Shown here in pieces: positions 34,365-45,860 of a DNA stretch of 64,000 nucleotides. The stretch's first letter is position 1; every line of letters begins with the position of its first letter. Below the pieces are notes generated by a model, which saw nothing but the letters and a program-made list of their open reading frames with translations, had not been told where the DNA came from and did no database searches. The DNA is from Winogradskya humida. GTDB lineage: Bacteria; Actinomycetota; Actinomycetes; Mycobacteriales; Micromonosporaceae. The stretch is taken from NCBI RefSeq assembly GCF_016862215.1, contig NZ_BOMN01000040.1:62001-126000 (forward strand), given 5' to 3'. The position numbers were made by a program, and so were the translations under genes.

Positions 34365-34406
34365 GCAGAAGCCCTGACCAACGGATTGCTGGTCAGGGCT
34401 TCTGCT
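34364..34406. terminator. Strong terminator beside the internal att-like site
   Basis: AGCAGAAGCCCTGACCA and its exact complement form a perfect 17-bp stem with a 9-nt loop. It ends the minus-strand integrase operon and shares the GCCCTGA/TCAGGGC core with the hairpin at attL. Confidence 0.85.
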
Positions 34407-34517
34407 CTCCTATGTGGCCTCGGGCGGCGCTCGTAATACCCGAGGGGCCACCCCACCGGGTCGTGCGGGTTGGCGTCGGCTTGGTGGGTTTGCTGTTGGT
34501 CCGCTGTCCGTGCGCGT

Positions 34518-35735
34518 CTACGCGGCCTGGCGCGGTCCCTGATCACGGCGCTCGTGGTCGGGTGTCGTCCGGTCGCCGCCGAGTTGTTCGAGGATGCTGG
34601 AGCTGTCGGGGGCGAGGGCGGGCTGCTCGATGTAGTGCTTCTTGGTGACCGCCTTGCTTCCGTGCCCGAGCTGAGCGGCGGCCTGGTCGGTGTCGGCCTC
34701 CTTGTCGATGAGCGTGGCGACGGTCTTGCGGAAGGTGTGCGGCGTGACCCACTCCAGGCCGGTGTCAGCGCGGGCTTGTCGCCACTGTCGACGGACGTTG
34801 TGCGGGGACAGCCAGGTGTTGCGCCGGGAGACGAAGACCGCATCGATGGGGTTATCGGCGGCGGTGAATTTGCGCTCCATCAACACAGCGACGGCGAACC
34901 GGGGCAGGACCATCGTCCTGAAACCGGCGTCGCTCTTCGTCCAATCCTGCCGGAAGAACCCTTTGCCTCTGACGAAGACGATCGTGCCGCAGATCGTCAC
35001 GGTCGGGTGGTCGGCGGCGAGGTCCACATCCGCCCACCGCAGCGCCAGGACTTCGCCGATCCGCACACCGGTGGCGAGCATGACGTCAACGATGTCGGAC
35101 AGGTCGCCGGTGGGCCGTGGCCCCGACTTGCCCGGCGTGGGCTCCTGCCACTTGCGGATCGCCGAGCGCACGGCGTCCAGTTGCTCGGTATCGAGGGCAA
35201 CGACCTTGCGGCGCGGGGTACGTAGTCGACCCGTGTCACGGACCGGGTTGGCCGTCAAAGCGCCGCGTCGTACCGCCAAGGCGAACATCTGACCGAGGAC
35301 GACCTTGGCGACCTTGGCAGCGGACGCGTGATTCTTGGCGATCTCACGGAGCAACTTGTCGAGGCGGCCGACGCTGGCCTCTCGGATCCGCAGGCTGCCG
35401 AGGGCCGGCAGGACGGCGGTTCGCACCACACTCTCGTACCTGTCGATCGTCTGCGGCACGACTCGTTCTTCTGCGGTGATTTCTTCGAGCCACAGCTCGG
35501 CGAGGGTGTTGATGTGGGTTTCCCTGGTGATCTCGTCCTCGTTAGGGGCGACGCGGTCGCGAAGTTTGATCTTGAGCGCCCGGATGGCGGCCGGGCCGGT
35601 GGGACCGATGGCTTCGACGTCGCGGGTCTTGCCGTCGTAGTCGCGGAACCGGGCGCGGGCGCAGTGCCGGTTGGGGCCGAGCGTCTCGGTGCGGATGGTG
35701 CCCCAGGTTCCGACAGGTAGGGGAGGTCGGGCCAC
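34518..35735 (-). CDS. int: Tyrosine-type site-specific integrase
   Basis: A 405-residue integrase with an N-terminal arm-binding domain, a SAM-like core-binding domain (LAELWLEEITAEERVVPQTI), and a catalytic domain holding Arg in ATGVRIGEVLALRW, Lys in TKSDAG, His-x2-Arg in TPHTFRKTVA, His in LGHGSKAVTK and the nucleophile Tyr in KHYIEQ. It is intact. Its C-terminus is homologous to the remnant at attL, so both elements used related integrases on tRNA-Arg. It is preceded 3 bp upstream by xis and ends next to the terminator and att-like site. Confidence 0.95.
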   Translation of the reverse strand: MARPPLPVGTWGTIRTETLGPNRHCARARFRDYDGKTRDVEAIGPTGPAAIRALKIKLRDRVAPNEDEITRETHINTLAELWLEEITAEERVVPQTIDRYESVVRTAVLPALGSLRIREASVGRLDKLLREIAKNHASAAKVAKVVLGQMFALAVRRGALTANPVRDTGRLRTPRRKVVALDTEQLDAVRSAIRKWQEPTPGKSGPRPTGDLSDIVDVMLATGVRIGEVLALRWADVDLAADHPTVTICGTIVFVRGKGFFRQDWTKSDAGFRTMVLPRFAVAVLMERKFTAADNPIDAVFVSRRNTWLSPHNVRRQWRQARADTGLEWVTPHTFRKTVATLIDKEADTDQAAAQLGHGSKAVTKKHYIEQPALAPDSSSILEQLGGDRTTPDHERRDQGPRQAA

Positions 35736-35738
35736 AGC

Positions 35739-35945
35739 TCAGCTCTCCGGGTCGGTGTGGGCGTCGAGCCAGCGTTCGACCTCGCTGCGCCGGTAGCGCA
35801 GGGTGTTGCCGACGCGGATGGCGCGTGGTCCTTGGCCTCGGCTGTGCCAGGCGTAGAGGGTGTGCTTGGGCTTTCGCAGCCAGGCCACGACGTCGTCAAT
35901 GGTCAGTAGCGGGTCGGGTCGCCATTCGGTGGTCGGGCCAGTCAT
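35739..35945 (-). CDS. xis: Excisionase-like helix-turn-helix protein
   Basis: A 68-residue MerR/Xis-type winged helix: LLTIDDVVAWLRKPKHTLYA, then GPRAIRVGNTLRYRRSEVER. Such proteins bend att DNA and bias the integrase towards excision. The ATG at 35945 overlaps the DNA methyltransferase stop (ATGA) and the stop is 3 bp before the integrase start, giving a coupled methyltransferase-xis-int order. The frame is open further upstream but inside the methyltransferase gene. Confidence 0.85.
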   Translation of the reverse strand: MTGPTTEWRPDPLLTIDDVVAWLRKPKHTLYAWHSRGQGPRAIRVGNTLRYRRSEVERWLDAHTDPES

Positions 35946-37381
35946 CGGCGGCGTGCCGTGTCGGACGAACCGGTCTGCGGGCGTGACCTGTCGGCATCGG
36001 TGGGCCATGGGTGGGTGGTGGTGTCGGGCTGTACGGACCCGGGGGTGGGGCGTGGATAAAGCGGGCATGGATCGGCTGTCCTTTCGGCGTCCCGGTCCTG
36101 GTGGGACCGGGTGTCGGTGGCGCTACCGCCGGTGTTGGCGTTCGCGGGGTGCGCCGGGTGTGGACGTCGATCCACGCGGGTCGCGGTGGAGGGATCAAGC
36201 CTGTGGCCGGTGTGCGCGGCGGCCGGGACGGATCCGGTGTTTGCGGAGTCGGGCCGGGGGTTTGGTGACAGCCGCAGGACAACCACGTCTTCGTGCTGCA
36301 GGAGCCATTGCGGGTCTTTGTCGGCGATGGCGTCGCCGACGTTCTTCTGCTGGAAGAACGACGCCCGGGGTACGAGCACGCCGTGGCGGACGCCGGCCAT
36401 CAGCGCGACGCATTCCTCGATCAGTTCCAAGCCCGCTGCTTCTCCAGCGGCGACCACCATGCCCGGGATGTCGACAAGCTCGCCGTGGCGGCGGTAAGGG
36501 CGCGCGGTGATGACGACGTAACCGCCGGGCCGCAGAACCGCCCGGCATCCGGCAAGGATCTCGGAGAACCCTGCGGCGAGGGTGTCGTGGTCGCGGTAGG
36601 CGAGGTTGTCGCTCCCGCCGTACCGGTGGTGAATCTTGCGGACCTTGCCGCGCCGTGCGCCGGGGGTGCGGACATGCCCGTGGGTGGACGACCCGTACGG
36701 CGGCGAGGTGATCACCAGCGCGACCGTGCCGCGCATCTGCGGCGGCAGCAGCGTCGGCAGGTTCCGGGAGTCGCCGGTGTAGATGACGCCTATGCCCGAG
36801 GCACCTTGCTTTTCGGCGAGGGCGATGTTGACGGCGGCCAGGGCGGCCCATCGGTCTTCGTACTCGACGCCGACGCCGTGGCGATCCAGGTGCATGGCTT
36901 CGACCATCGTGGTGCCGATGCCGGCCATCGGGTCGAGGACGAGGTCTCCGGGGTCGGTATAGGTGTTGATGGCATAGCGGGCGATGGTGGGCAGCATCTT
37001 GCCGGGATGGGTGATCGACTCCGGCGTGTACCGGCCCTGACGCAGCGTCCGGGAGGGCTGCTGCCCGGTCAGCCAGACCGAGCCTGGATATCCCTGGGCG
37101 AGCAATGCGGCGGCCGAACCGGAGACCGGGACGGAGTCGGGGACGGGCGGCGGGACGGAGCCGGGGACGGAACCGTTGGCGGGGACGGGGACGACACCGG
37201 GGACGGGGACGGACCCGGCGACCGACGCGTCCGTGGTGCCGATCGCGGGGACGGGGACAGACCCGGCGACCGAGGCGTCCATGATCCCGGAGGCGGGGAC
37301 GGGGACGGCGTCGCTGGCGGGGACGGCACTGGGGGTGGGGACGACAGAGGCGGGGCGGGGTTCGGGGGTGAGCTCAGACAT
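35942..37381 (-). CDS. Orphan DNA methyltransferase (N4/N6 type, SPPY motif)
   Basis: The 479-residue protein has three parts. Residues 1-100 are low-complexity Val-Pro-Ala-Gly repeats (GSVPVPAIGTTDASVAGSVP). The catalytic domain carries motif I LVLDPMAGIGTTMVEAM, GVGVEYEDRW and the catalytic SPPYGSSTHGH, with a late AVLRPGGYVVITARPY strand. A Pro/Thr/Arg-rich disordered tail follows. No cognate nuclease is adjacent, so it may protect the element or change host methylation. It is co-transcribed with xis and int, an arrangement that could link methylation with mobility. Confidence 0.85.
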   Translation of the reverse strand: MSELTPEPRPASVVPTPSAVPASDAVPVPASGIMDASVAGSVPVPAIGTTDASVAGSVPVPGVVPVPANGSVPGSVPPPVPDSVPVSGSAAALLAQGYPGSVWLTGQQPSRTLRQGRYTPESITHPGKMLPTIARYAINTYTDPGDLVLDPMAGIGTTMVEAMHLDRHGVGVEYEDRWAALAAVNIALAEKQGASGIGVIYTGDSRNLPTLLPPQMRGTVALVITSPPYGSSTHGHVRTPGARRGKVRKIHHRYGGSDNLAYRDHDTLAAGFSEILAGCRAVLRPGGYVVITARPYRRHGELVDIPGMVVAAGEAAGLELIEECVALMAGVRHGVLVPRASFFQQKNVGDAIADKDPQWLLQHEDVVVLRLSPNPRPDSANTGSVPAAAHTGHRLDPSTATRVDRRPHPAHPANANTGGSATDTRSHQDRDAERTADPCPLYPRPTPGSVQPDTTTHPWPTDADRSRPQTGSSDTARRR

Positions 37382-37709
37382 CAGCGGCCTCCGGGGTGAT
37401 CGATGCGAAGACGACGAGATCTCGGTGCGCGCGGACGTGACGGCCCGCGAGCAGCGGAGGCCGGTCGGCCTGGCGGGGCTCGGTGCGCGGGTCGGCCTCG
37501 GGCAGGCGCACGAGCAGGGCCGGGATGTGCTGGTGGTAGAGCAGTCCGGCGGTGCGGGCGGCGGCAATGACGGTCGAGCGAGGTGCCGGGGCTGCGACAC
37601 CTCGTTCGTCTACTACTCGCGGTGGATCGGCCAGGCCCTGAACGGCAAGCGCACCCCGCACCACCCGCACCACGTCGCACCCGGTGCGGCAACACGTTTC
37701 AACATGCAC
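37374..37709 (-). CDS. Hypothetical protein upstream of the DNA methyltransferase
   Basis: A reading frame of about 111 residues that overlaps the methyltransferase start by 8 bp, so it is probably the first gene of that operon. It begins VHVETCCRTGCDVVRV with three cysteines and contains HQHIPALLVRLPEADPRTEP and RAHRDLVVFAS; no family is recognised. The GTG at 37709 has AGGAGA almost touching it, so a slightly later start is possible. Confidence 0.5.
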   Translation of the reverse strand: MHVETCCRTGCDVVRVVRGALAVQGLADPPRVVDERGVAAPAPRSTVIAAARTAGLLYHQHIPALLVRLPEADPRTEPRQADRPPLLAGRHVRAHRDLVVFASITPEAADV

Positions 37710-37811
37710 ATCTCCTAGCCCCACCCTGCCGTGTGCCGCCCCGTCCGAGGGCGGGTCGGCACACGGCAGTCCAGTTGGACGCATCCGCACACCACGACGT
37801 CGAGGTCCCGC

Positions 37812-38621
37812 ATGAATGCCGCCGACAACCACAACATCATCGACACGTCGATTCCGCATCCGGCCCGGCGCTACAACTTCTGGCTCGGCGGTAAAGACAA
37901 TTTCGCCGCCGACCGAGAATCAGCGGCGCGGATCGCGGCGGCCTTCGCCACGGTCGAGGACGCGGCGGTCGAGAACTGGCGATTCATGCGGCGCGCCGTC
38001 AAGCACTTCTCAGAACGCGGATTCGACCAGTTCCTCGACATCGGGTGCGGTATCCCGGTTTCACCGACCGTCCACGAGATCGCCAAGGACGCCCGGGTGG
38101 TGTACGCCGACAACGACCCCCTCGTCATGGCCCACTCCCGAGCGCTGCGCACGGGCGACTTCGTCTCCTACATCGAAGCCGACCTGCGCGACCCGGACAC
38201 GATCCTGGCAGACCCGGCGCTGGAGATCTTCGACTTCACCCGGCCGATCGTGCTGCTCCTGGTCGCGGTCGTCCACTTCCTCACCGACGACGATGACCCC
38301 TACGGCAACGTTGCCAAGCTCATCGGAGCTCTCCCACCGGGCAGCATCGTCGTCCTGTCCAGCGGAGACGAAACTCTCCACCAATTCGATGGAACCGCCG
38401 ATTCAGCGAATGGCAGGTTCCGCGCCAGGTCCAAGGACGAGGTACTGCGCTTTGTCGATGGACTCGACATCTCGGAGCCCGGAATCAGGTCTGTCGTGGA
38501 GTGGTTTCCTGAAGTCGAACCGGTGCCCGAGTCGTCTGCCGTAGAGGTCTCCGCATACGGAGTCATTGCCACCGTCCCAAAAAACTCGGACAAGATTCGG
38601 GGTCTTAACGAAAATGGGTGA
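37812..38621 (+). CDS. DUF574 family SAM-dependent methyltransferase
   Basis: A 269-residue protein with the hallmark start IPHPARRYNFWLGGKDNF and ADRE of the large actinobacterial DUF574 group, followed by FLDIGCGIP (SAM-binding), ARVVYADNDPLVM and IVLLLVAVVHFL. Structures of the family show a SAM-binding Rossmann fold, but substrates are mostly unknown. The ATG at 37812 follows GAGGTC. It is divergent from the methyltransferase/xis/int operon. Its stop overlaps the next small gene. Confidence 0.88.
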   Translation: MNAADNHNIIDTSIPHPARRYNFWLGGKDNFAADRESAARIAAAFATVEDAAVENWRFMRRAVKHFSERGFDQFLDIGCGIPVSPTVHEIAKDARVVYADNDPLVMAHSRALRTGDFVSYIEADLRDPDTILADPALEIFDFTRPIVLLLVAVVHFLTDDDDPYGNVAKLIGALPPGSIVVLSSGDETLHQFDGTADSANGRFRARSKDEVLRFVDGLDISEPGIRSVVEWFPEVEPVPESSAVEVSAYGVIATVPKNSDKIRGLNENG

Positions 38622-38982
38622 AACTCGGGTCACAGTCGAGGGTTCCGGCGCCGGCCCGCCGAGGCACTATCCGCCCGGTGTCGAATTCCACGCGCCACAT
38701 TGCCGAGAAGGCGGAAACTCCATTGCCGTGCAAGTGGCGGCGGCCATCACCGAGTTTCCCAACTATCAATTCCACATTTGCTTCGATCCTGTCATCGCGG
38801 CCAGCATTGCCCGCGATCCGAAAGTCATGGCCGAATTCGCGCCATACGTCGTGGTGGAAAAACCCGACTACGGCAGTCATCGCTATGCACCCTCTCGCCC
38901 CGGCGACGGGACGCCGCAACCACCGGACGCCATCCGCCCACTGTGCCGGGTATGTCGAGGAACGCACCGAGGCGAGTCGTGA
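38614..38982 (+). CDS. Hypothetical protein
   Basis: A 122-residue frame starting at ATG 38614 inside the end of the DUF574 gene and ending in GTGA shared with the next frame. It contains EGGNSIAVQVAAAITEFPNY, a helix-strand pattern, and a C-terminal CRVCRGTHRG with two cysteines. GC is lower than in neighbours. No family is recognised. Coupling on both sides supports it being real. Confidence 0.5.
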   Translation: MGETRVTVEGSGAGPPRHYPPGVEFHAPHCREGGNSIAVQVAAAITEFPNYQFHICFDPVIAASIARDPKVMAEFAPYVVVEKPDYGSHRYAPSRPGDGTPQPPDAIRPLCRVCRGTHRGES

Positions 38983-39473
38983 CGCAGCTATTGACTGCCG
39001 TCTTCAATTACCCCCGCCCTGGGGAACTGCTGGCCTCCGAGCTGGCCGCCATGCGCGACCCCGGACTACTCGGCATCACCGAACCACCGTTCTGGACTAT
39101 TACCTGTTCTGGCCAACGCCCACACCGCCACCCGCCGACCCTGACCTGTCCGCGCGGACCCGGCACGTCGCTGCCACGGCGTCCCGGGCAACCGCGTAGG
39201 GCTGCGGCACGTCACCGGCCTGACGGTGCCGCAACCGGGTGGGCGTGCGCCCGGCCTCATCCTCCGATGCTCGGCGCACCGCCCACCACCAGCGACATCA
39301 CGCGCAAGCGGCCGATCCCGAAGGGCACCATTCCGCGAGTTCAGGAAGGGAAGACAGATGACGGTTATACCCGTTGCCGAGGTGGCGCTTCCGGCGGAAG
39401 TCGCCGCGCTGCGGCACTTGGAGTCCAGCACGGTGGAACGCTTGCGTCACGAGGCGCTGACTGTGCCTCGTAA
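38979..39473 (+). CDS. Possible small gene, probably frameshifted
   Basis: Starts with GTG 38979 coupled to the previous stop and reads MTQLLTAVFNYPRPGELLA then ELAAMRDPGLLGITEPPFW. After that the quality of this frame falls, while another frame reads DYYLFWPTPTPPPADPDLS and stops at 39199. This suggests a frameshift near 39,095 and a true end at 39199. The remaining part overlaps the hydroxylase gene and is unlikely to be translated usefully. Confidence 0.3.
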   Translation: MTQLLTAVFNYPRPGELLASELAAMRDPGLLGITEPPFWTITCSGQRPHRHPPTLTCPRGPGTSLPRRPGQPRRAAARHRPDGAATGWACARPHPPMLGAPPTTSDITRKRPIPKGTIPRVQEGKTDDGYTRCRGGASGGSRRAAALGVQHGGTLASRGADCAS

Positions 39474-40200
39474 TTGGGTGACCGAGTATGGCGACTATCA
39501 GAACGGCGGCTGGCACACATTATCGCTGATGAACGACACCGGCGATCCGCGTGATGTCACCATCCGCGACTGTCCGCGGCCTCGCCCTACGGCCCTGCTA
39601 GAGCGGATGCCTGCAATGCAGGAGTTACTTGCCGGTCTGGGAGTCAGGTGCATGTGGGCTCGGCTGGCCCGCCTGGATCATGGTGCCTTTCTATGGGAGC
39701 ACCGCGACTACGGCGAGCTGGATGAGGTCGAGCGGCACCGGTTGCACGTGCCGGTGGTGACGAACCCGTCAGCGTATCTGGTCGTCGGTGGCACGAAGGT
39801 GCACATGAGCGTCGGCCGGGTATGGCGGCTGACGCCGACGAGTCCGCATGGCGTGTGCAACAGGTTCGGACCGTCACGCATCCATCTGATCATCGACTGC
39901 TACGCCGACGCGGCATTCCATGACCTGAACCAGGGTGATGCTGCCGCTGCCGGGGACGCCGCGCGGATGCCGGAACCTTCGCAGTCGGTGCTCGATGAGA
40001 CGGTCACGACCGCGACCGGCCTGGCCGAGCTGGGCTACGACCACGCCGCCGAGACCGCCTTGCTGGAGCTGTTCTATCAGTACGCGCTTGCTGAAGGGCG
40101 AGCCTACGACCTGATCGCCGACATGTACGCCGGTCTGCACCGCGACGACGACGCCGAGCGTTGGCGGTCCAAGAAGAACGTGATGCTCGGCCTGGCCTGA
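39358..40200 (+). CDS. Aspartyl/asparaginyl beta-hydroxylase-like Fe(II)/2-oxoglutarate dioxygenase
   Basis: A 280-residue protein with the double-stranded beta-helix core of the Asp/Asn hydroxylase family: the iron-binding HxD is in LWEHRDYGE, the fold signature is RLHVPVVTNP, the distal His lies in SPHGVCNRFG, and the 2-oxoglutarate-binding Arg is in PSRIHLIIDCY. A C-terminal helical extension of about 80 residues follows. ATG 39358 is preceded by AGGAAGGGAAG. It is the first gene of the AlaRS-centred cluster and lies 32 bp before the nucleotidyltransferase. Such enzymes hydroxylate amino acids, free or peptide-bound; the substrate is unknown. Confidence 0.82.
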   Translation: MTVIPVAEVALPAEVAALRHLESSTVERLRHEALTVPRNWVTEYGDYQNGGWHTLSLMNDTGDPRDVTIRDCPRPRPTALLERMPAMQELLAGLGVRCMWARLARLDHGAFLWEHRDYGELDEVERHRLHVPVVTNPSAYLVVGGTKVHMSVGRVWRLTPTSPHGVCNRFGPSRIHLIIDCYADAAFHDLNQGDAAAAGDAARMPEPSQSVLDETVTTATGLAELGYDHAAETALLELFYQYALAEGRAYDLIADMYAGLHRDDDAERWRSKKNVMLGLA

Positions 40201-40232
40201 CCCTTCGTGCGTCCCTTCAGTTTGGAGACCCC

Positions 40233-41102
40233 GTGAACAGCACCCGCTTGTTGGATGACGTCGCCGCCGTGAATCTGCCGCGCCAGTTCGGTCTGCTGGA
40301 GAAAACCGTTGAGGTAATCAGCGGCAGTGACGCCGTGCACTCGTTGCACGTGCGCGGATCTCTGGCGGCCGGCACCGCTGACCGACTGTCGGACCTGGAC
40401 TTCATCGTCGCCGTGCATGACCCGAGCTTCGGCCCCTTCATCCGCATCATCGACACCCTGATGAGCGCCGAGCTCGGCGCGATCCTGCCCGGCTGGCGAG
40501 ACACGATCGTGGCCCGGATGGGCGGGCTCGGCTACGTGTTCCTCGTCCCGCACGAAGGCAAGTTGCACCAGATCGACCTGTACGCGGTACCGGTCAGCCG
40601 TCTGGACACCGTGCTCGCGCAGACGAAGGCGATGCCGGTCTATCAGTCCGACGGTGAGCACTCCCAACGGCACAGCCAGGTGGACTGGCTGATCAACAGC
40701 ACCTTGGAACGGCCGTACACCGCCCAGGAGCTACTGGTCGAGATTCTGGTCCTTGGTCACATGATCCGTAAGCGGATCACCCGAGGTCAACGCTACGTTG
40801 CCTATGCGGAGATGTTCGCGCTGCACACCGCCACCAAGAACCTGATCAAAACAGCTCTCACGCCCGGGTCGGCGTTCTACGGCTGGTATCAGCTTGCCGA
40901 AGAGATCGGCGCGACGCCCATGGGGCGGCAGTGCTTGGCGGATCTCGACCGGTTGATCTCCGGCCATCCCATACCGACGGCCGACGACCTGACCGCCGCG
41001 CTGACCACGGCGCTCGACGTGGCCGAAAGGGCAGCACCGGACGCCGTCGCCGGGCTCCGCACGGCCATCAGCGCCTATTGGCACTACCTGGAGCTGATGT
41101 GA
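40233..41102 (+). CDS. Pol-beta-type nucleotidyltransferase
   Basis: A 289-residue protein with an MNT/aminoglycoside-adenylyltransferase-like core: VRGSLAAGTADRLSDLDFIV holds the GS and DxD metal ligands, and HQIDLYAV supplies the third acidic residue. The C-terminal half is helical (TLERPYTAQELLVEILVLGH). GTG 40233 has GGAG 7 nt upstream. The stop overlaps the LOG-like gene (GTGA). It could adenylylate a small molecule or a tRNA-like or amino-acid substrate made by the cluster; no resistance function is proven. Confidence 0.82.
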   Translation: MNSTRLLDDVAAVNLPRQFGLLEKTVEVISGSDAVHSLHVRGSLAAGTADRLSDLDFIVAVHDPSFGPFIRIIDTLMSAELGAILPGWRDTIVARMGGLGYVFLVPHEGKLHQIDLYAVPVSRLDTVLAQTKAMPVYQSDGEHSQRHSQVDWLINSTLERPYTAQELLVEILVLGHMIRKRITRGQRYVAYAEMFALHTATKNLIKTALTPGSAFYGWYQLAEEIGATPMGRQCLADLDRLISGHPIPTADDLTAALTTALDVAERAAPDAVAGLRTAISAYWHYLELM

Positions 41103-41683
41103 ACGCCATGACCAGCGGCGACACCGCCTCCCGTAATGCCGTGTTCTTCGGTGGCTGCATCCCCGCGTCACCGGACGAGGAACACCTCGCCAATGACATC
41201 GGCGCCATGCTGGCCGAGCACGGCTTTGTCCTGCTGCACGGCGGTTACAACGGGCTCATGGAACACGCCGCGAAGGGCGCCGCCGCACACGGCGGCACCG
41301 TCGCCGCGGTCACCCTCGACGGGATGCGGTGGGGTGAGTTCAACCCGCACGTCACCGAGGCCCGGTTGCTGGCCACGATGGGCGAGCGCATGCACGCCTT
41401 CCTCGACGAGGCTGACGTCATCATCGCGATGGCCGGCGGTATCGGCACGCTGCACGAGATGACCGCTGCGATCTGGTACGCAGGCAACATCCGGGCCGTG
41501 CCCGTGGTGATCGCCGGGGCCACAGCGCAGCGATTCACCTCGTTCCTGCGCCGACAAGGGTGGATCTACGCATCCCCGACGCGACCGCTGGGCTTCCTGC
41601 ACGAGATCAGCGACATTGCCGACCTCGGCCCGCTGCTGCAACCACCGGGTGCCCTTGGCGGCCAGGGGAGCGAACCATGCTGA
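41099..41683 (+). CDS. LOG/TIGR00730 family (nucleoside monophosphate phosphoribohydrolase-like)
   Basis: A 194-residue Rossmann-type protein. It has VFFGGCIPASPDE, HGGYNGLMEHAAKGA and the family signature AGGIGTLHEMTAAIWY, a version of PGGxGTxxE. LOG enzymes cut the N-glycosidic bond of nucleotides such as cytokinin 5'-monophosphates or AMP, releasing ribose-5-phosphate. It is coupled to both neighbours (GTGA upstream; ATG of the PRTase lies within its end). Next to a phosphoribosyltransferase it implies base exchange on a nucleotide (inference). Confidence 0.82.
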   Translation: MNAMTSGDTASRNAVFFGGCIPASPDEEHLANDIGAMLAEHGFVLLHGGYNGLMEHAAKGAAAHGGTVAAVTLDGMRWGEFNPHVTEARLLATMGERMHAFLDEADVIIAMAGGIGTLHEMTAAIWYAGNIRAVPVVIAGATAQRFTSFLRRQGWIYASPTRPLGFLHEISDIADLGPLLQPPGALGGQGSEPC

Positions 41684-42219
41684 GCACCACGGCGTTGGTC
41701 GAGCGGGTCGTCAGCGTAGGCACCGTGACCGGCCGCTACACGCTGCCGAACGGGGGCACACTCACGTCGTACTTCGATGAGTACCGCGTGGCGGCAGACC
41801 CTGACCTGTTGTTTCAGACTGGCCTAGCGCTGGCCGCGCTCCTGCCGCCGGACGTCGATGTCGTCGCTGGCCTGGAGTTGGGTGGGGTGCCGTTCGCGCT
41901 CGCGGTCTCGGCGGCCACCGGCCTCCCAGCGGCCCTGATCCGCAAGACGGCGAAACCCTACGGCACCTGCCTTCAGGTCGAAGGCCAGCCGGCGCCCGGC
42001 GCGCGGGTGGCAATGGTGGACGACGTAATTCGCTCCGGCAGGCAGATCCTGATCGCCGCCGCCGCGCTACGTCAGGCCGGAACCCTGCCGACGATGGCGG
42101 TCGCCATCCTCATCCGCCAAGGCGAGGCGAAGTCTCTGCTGGCCGGCCAAGGAATCAAGGTCAACGCCGTTGTGGACGAGACCGCGACGACGCCCTCACC
42201 GTCACCGAGACGATCATGA
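41677..42219 (+). CDS. Orotate phosphoribosyltransferase-like PRTase
   Basis: A 180-residue type I phosphoribosyltransferase: the PRPP-binding motif is ARVAMVDDVIRSGRQI, the preceding strand is VVAGLELGGVPFALAVS, and LIRKTAKPYGT is the PyrE-like flexible-loop region. It resembles OPRTases, but the neighbours are not pyrimidine genes, so it probably acts on a different base. The start overlaps the LOG-like gene by 7 bp and the stop overlaps the HAD gene as ATGA. Confidence 0.85.
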   Translation: MLSTTALVERVVSVGTVTGRYTLPNGGTLTSYFDEYRVAADPDLLFQTGLALAALLPPDVDVVAGLELGGVPFALAVSAATGLPAALIRKTAKPYGTCLQVEGQPAPGARVAMVDDVIRSGRQILIAAAALRQAGTLPTMAVAILIRQGEAKSLLAGQGIKVNAVVDETATTPSPSPRRS

Positions 42220-42971
42220 TCCACGCGGTTCTCTATGACCTGGACGGGGTCATCGTGGACAGCCGGTCCACGGTGATCGACACCCTGCAAGAGGTCGCCC
42301 GTACGGCGCTGGGCACCACACCACCCCGCCAGCAGATACAACACCTGGCATATCTGCCGCCGGTCCGCGCTCTCGCCGCGCTCGGCGTCCAGCACGCCGA
42401 CGAGATCTTCGACGCTCATTTCGACGCGGCCTACGCGCGTCACGCCCACAAGGCTGCCCTGGTGCCGGGCATCACCGCAGTGATGTGGCGTATCCGGATG
42501 GCCGGTTGCCGACAAGCCATCGTCACGCTGCAACGCCGCCACCGGGTCAATCTGCTCGACCTCGGCGAAGTCCATGACCTGGTGGACACGATCGTGTGTT
42601 TCGAGGATGCCCCGCCGAAACCCGCCCCCGATCCGATCTGGCTGGCCCTGGACAGGCTCGGCGTCGCCACCGATCAGGCGTGTTTTGTCGGAGACACCGC
42701 CTCCGACATTCGTGCAGGCCACGCCGCTGGTGTGCATACCGGCGGCGCGGTGTGGGGCTACCGGGACGCGGGCGCGCTCACCGAGGCCGGGGCGGACTTA
42801 CTGCTTCTCGAGCCCACCGACATCGTGGCAATGGCTCTGGGCCGCCCGCCGGTCACGGTAGGCTACGGTTTGGAGCGTCACCGCGCGATCCGGGATCAGC
42901 CCGTGAGCGGCGGTGGGCACCACGGCAGAGCGGACATAGGCGGGTATGGGCATGGTGGGGCGGCGAGCTAG
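42216..42971 (+). CDS. HAD-superfamily hydrolase
   Basis: A 251-residue HAD phosphatase with motif I YDLDGVIVDSRST, motif II in RQAIVTLQRR (Thr), motif III in DAPPKPAPDP and motif IV CFVGDTASDIRAGHAAG. It is phosphoglycolate phosphatase-like (subfamily IA), acting on a small phosphorylated metabolite such as a nucleotide. It is coupled to the PRTase. The last 40 residues are Gly/His-rich and unlikely to be part of the fold. A 220-bp gap separates it from alaS. Confidence 0.87.
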   Translation: MIHAVLYDLDGVIVDSRSTVIDTLQEVARTALGTTPPRQQIQHLAYLPPVRALAALGVQHADEIFDAHFDAAYARHAHKAALVPGITAVMWRIRMAGCRQAIVTLQRRHRVNLLDLGEVHDLVDTIVCFEDAPPKPAPDPIWLALDRLGVATDQACFVGDTASDIRAGHAAGVHTGGAVWGYRDAGALTEAGADLLLLEPTDIVAMALGRPPVTVGYGLERHRAIRDQPVSGGGHHGRADIGGYGHGGAAS

Positions 42972-43191
42972 CTGCGCCGAGCTGGGGAACGAGGCTTACG
43001 TCCTCGCTTGACCCCTCGGCCTGGCTCGGCGTGACCTGACGTCTTCCCACCGTTGTAGCCCTAGCGAACCGTGCCTGGACAAGCACCGGCGAGGGCCCCG
43101 CAGCCTGTCTTCCTACCGTGCCTTGCGCGGGATGGCTGGTGCGGGGTTTCCAGGTGCGTTCGCGATCCCGTCGCCCATGTGAGGCCCTGCT

Positions 43192-45855
<2,664 letters not shown>

Positions 45856-45860
45856 AGGCC

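Noticed and set aside
35328..35720. Plus-strand frame within the integrase gene
   Set aside because: Antisense shadow of int with no start signal.
42972..43191. Possible T-box upstream of alaS (and likewise upstream of metG)
   Set aside because: No T-box sequence or antiterminator pairing is visible in either leader.
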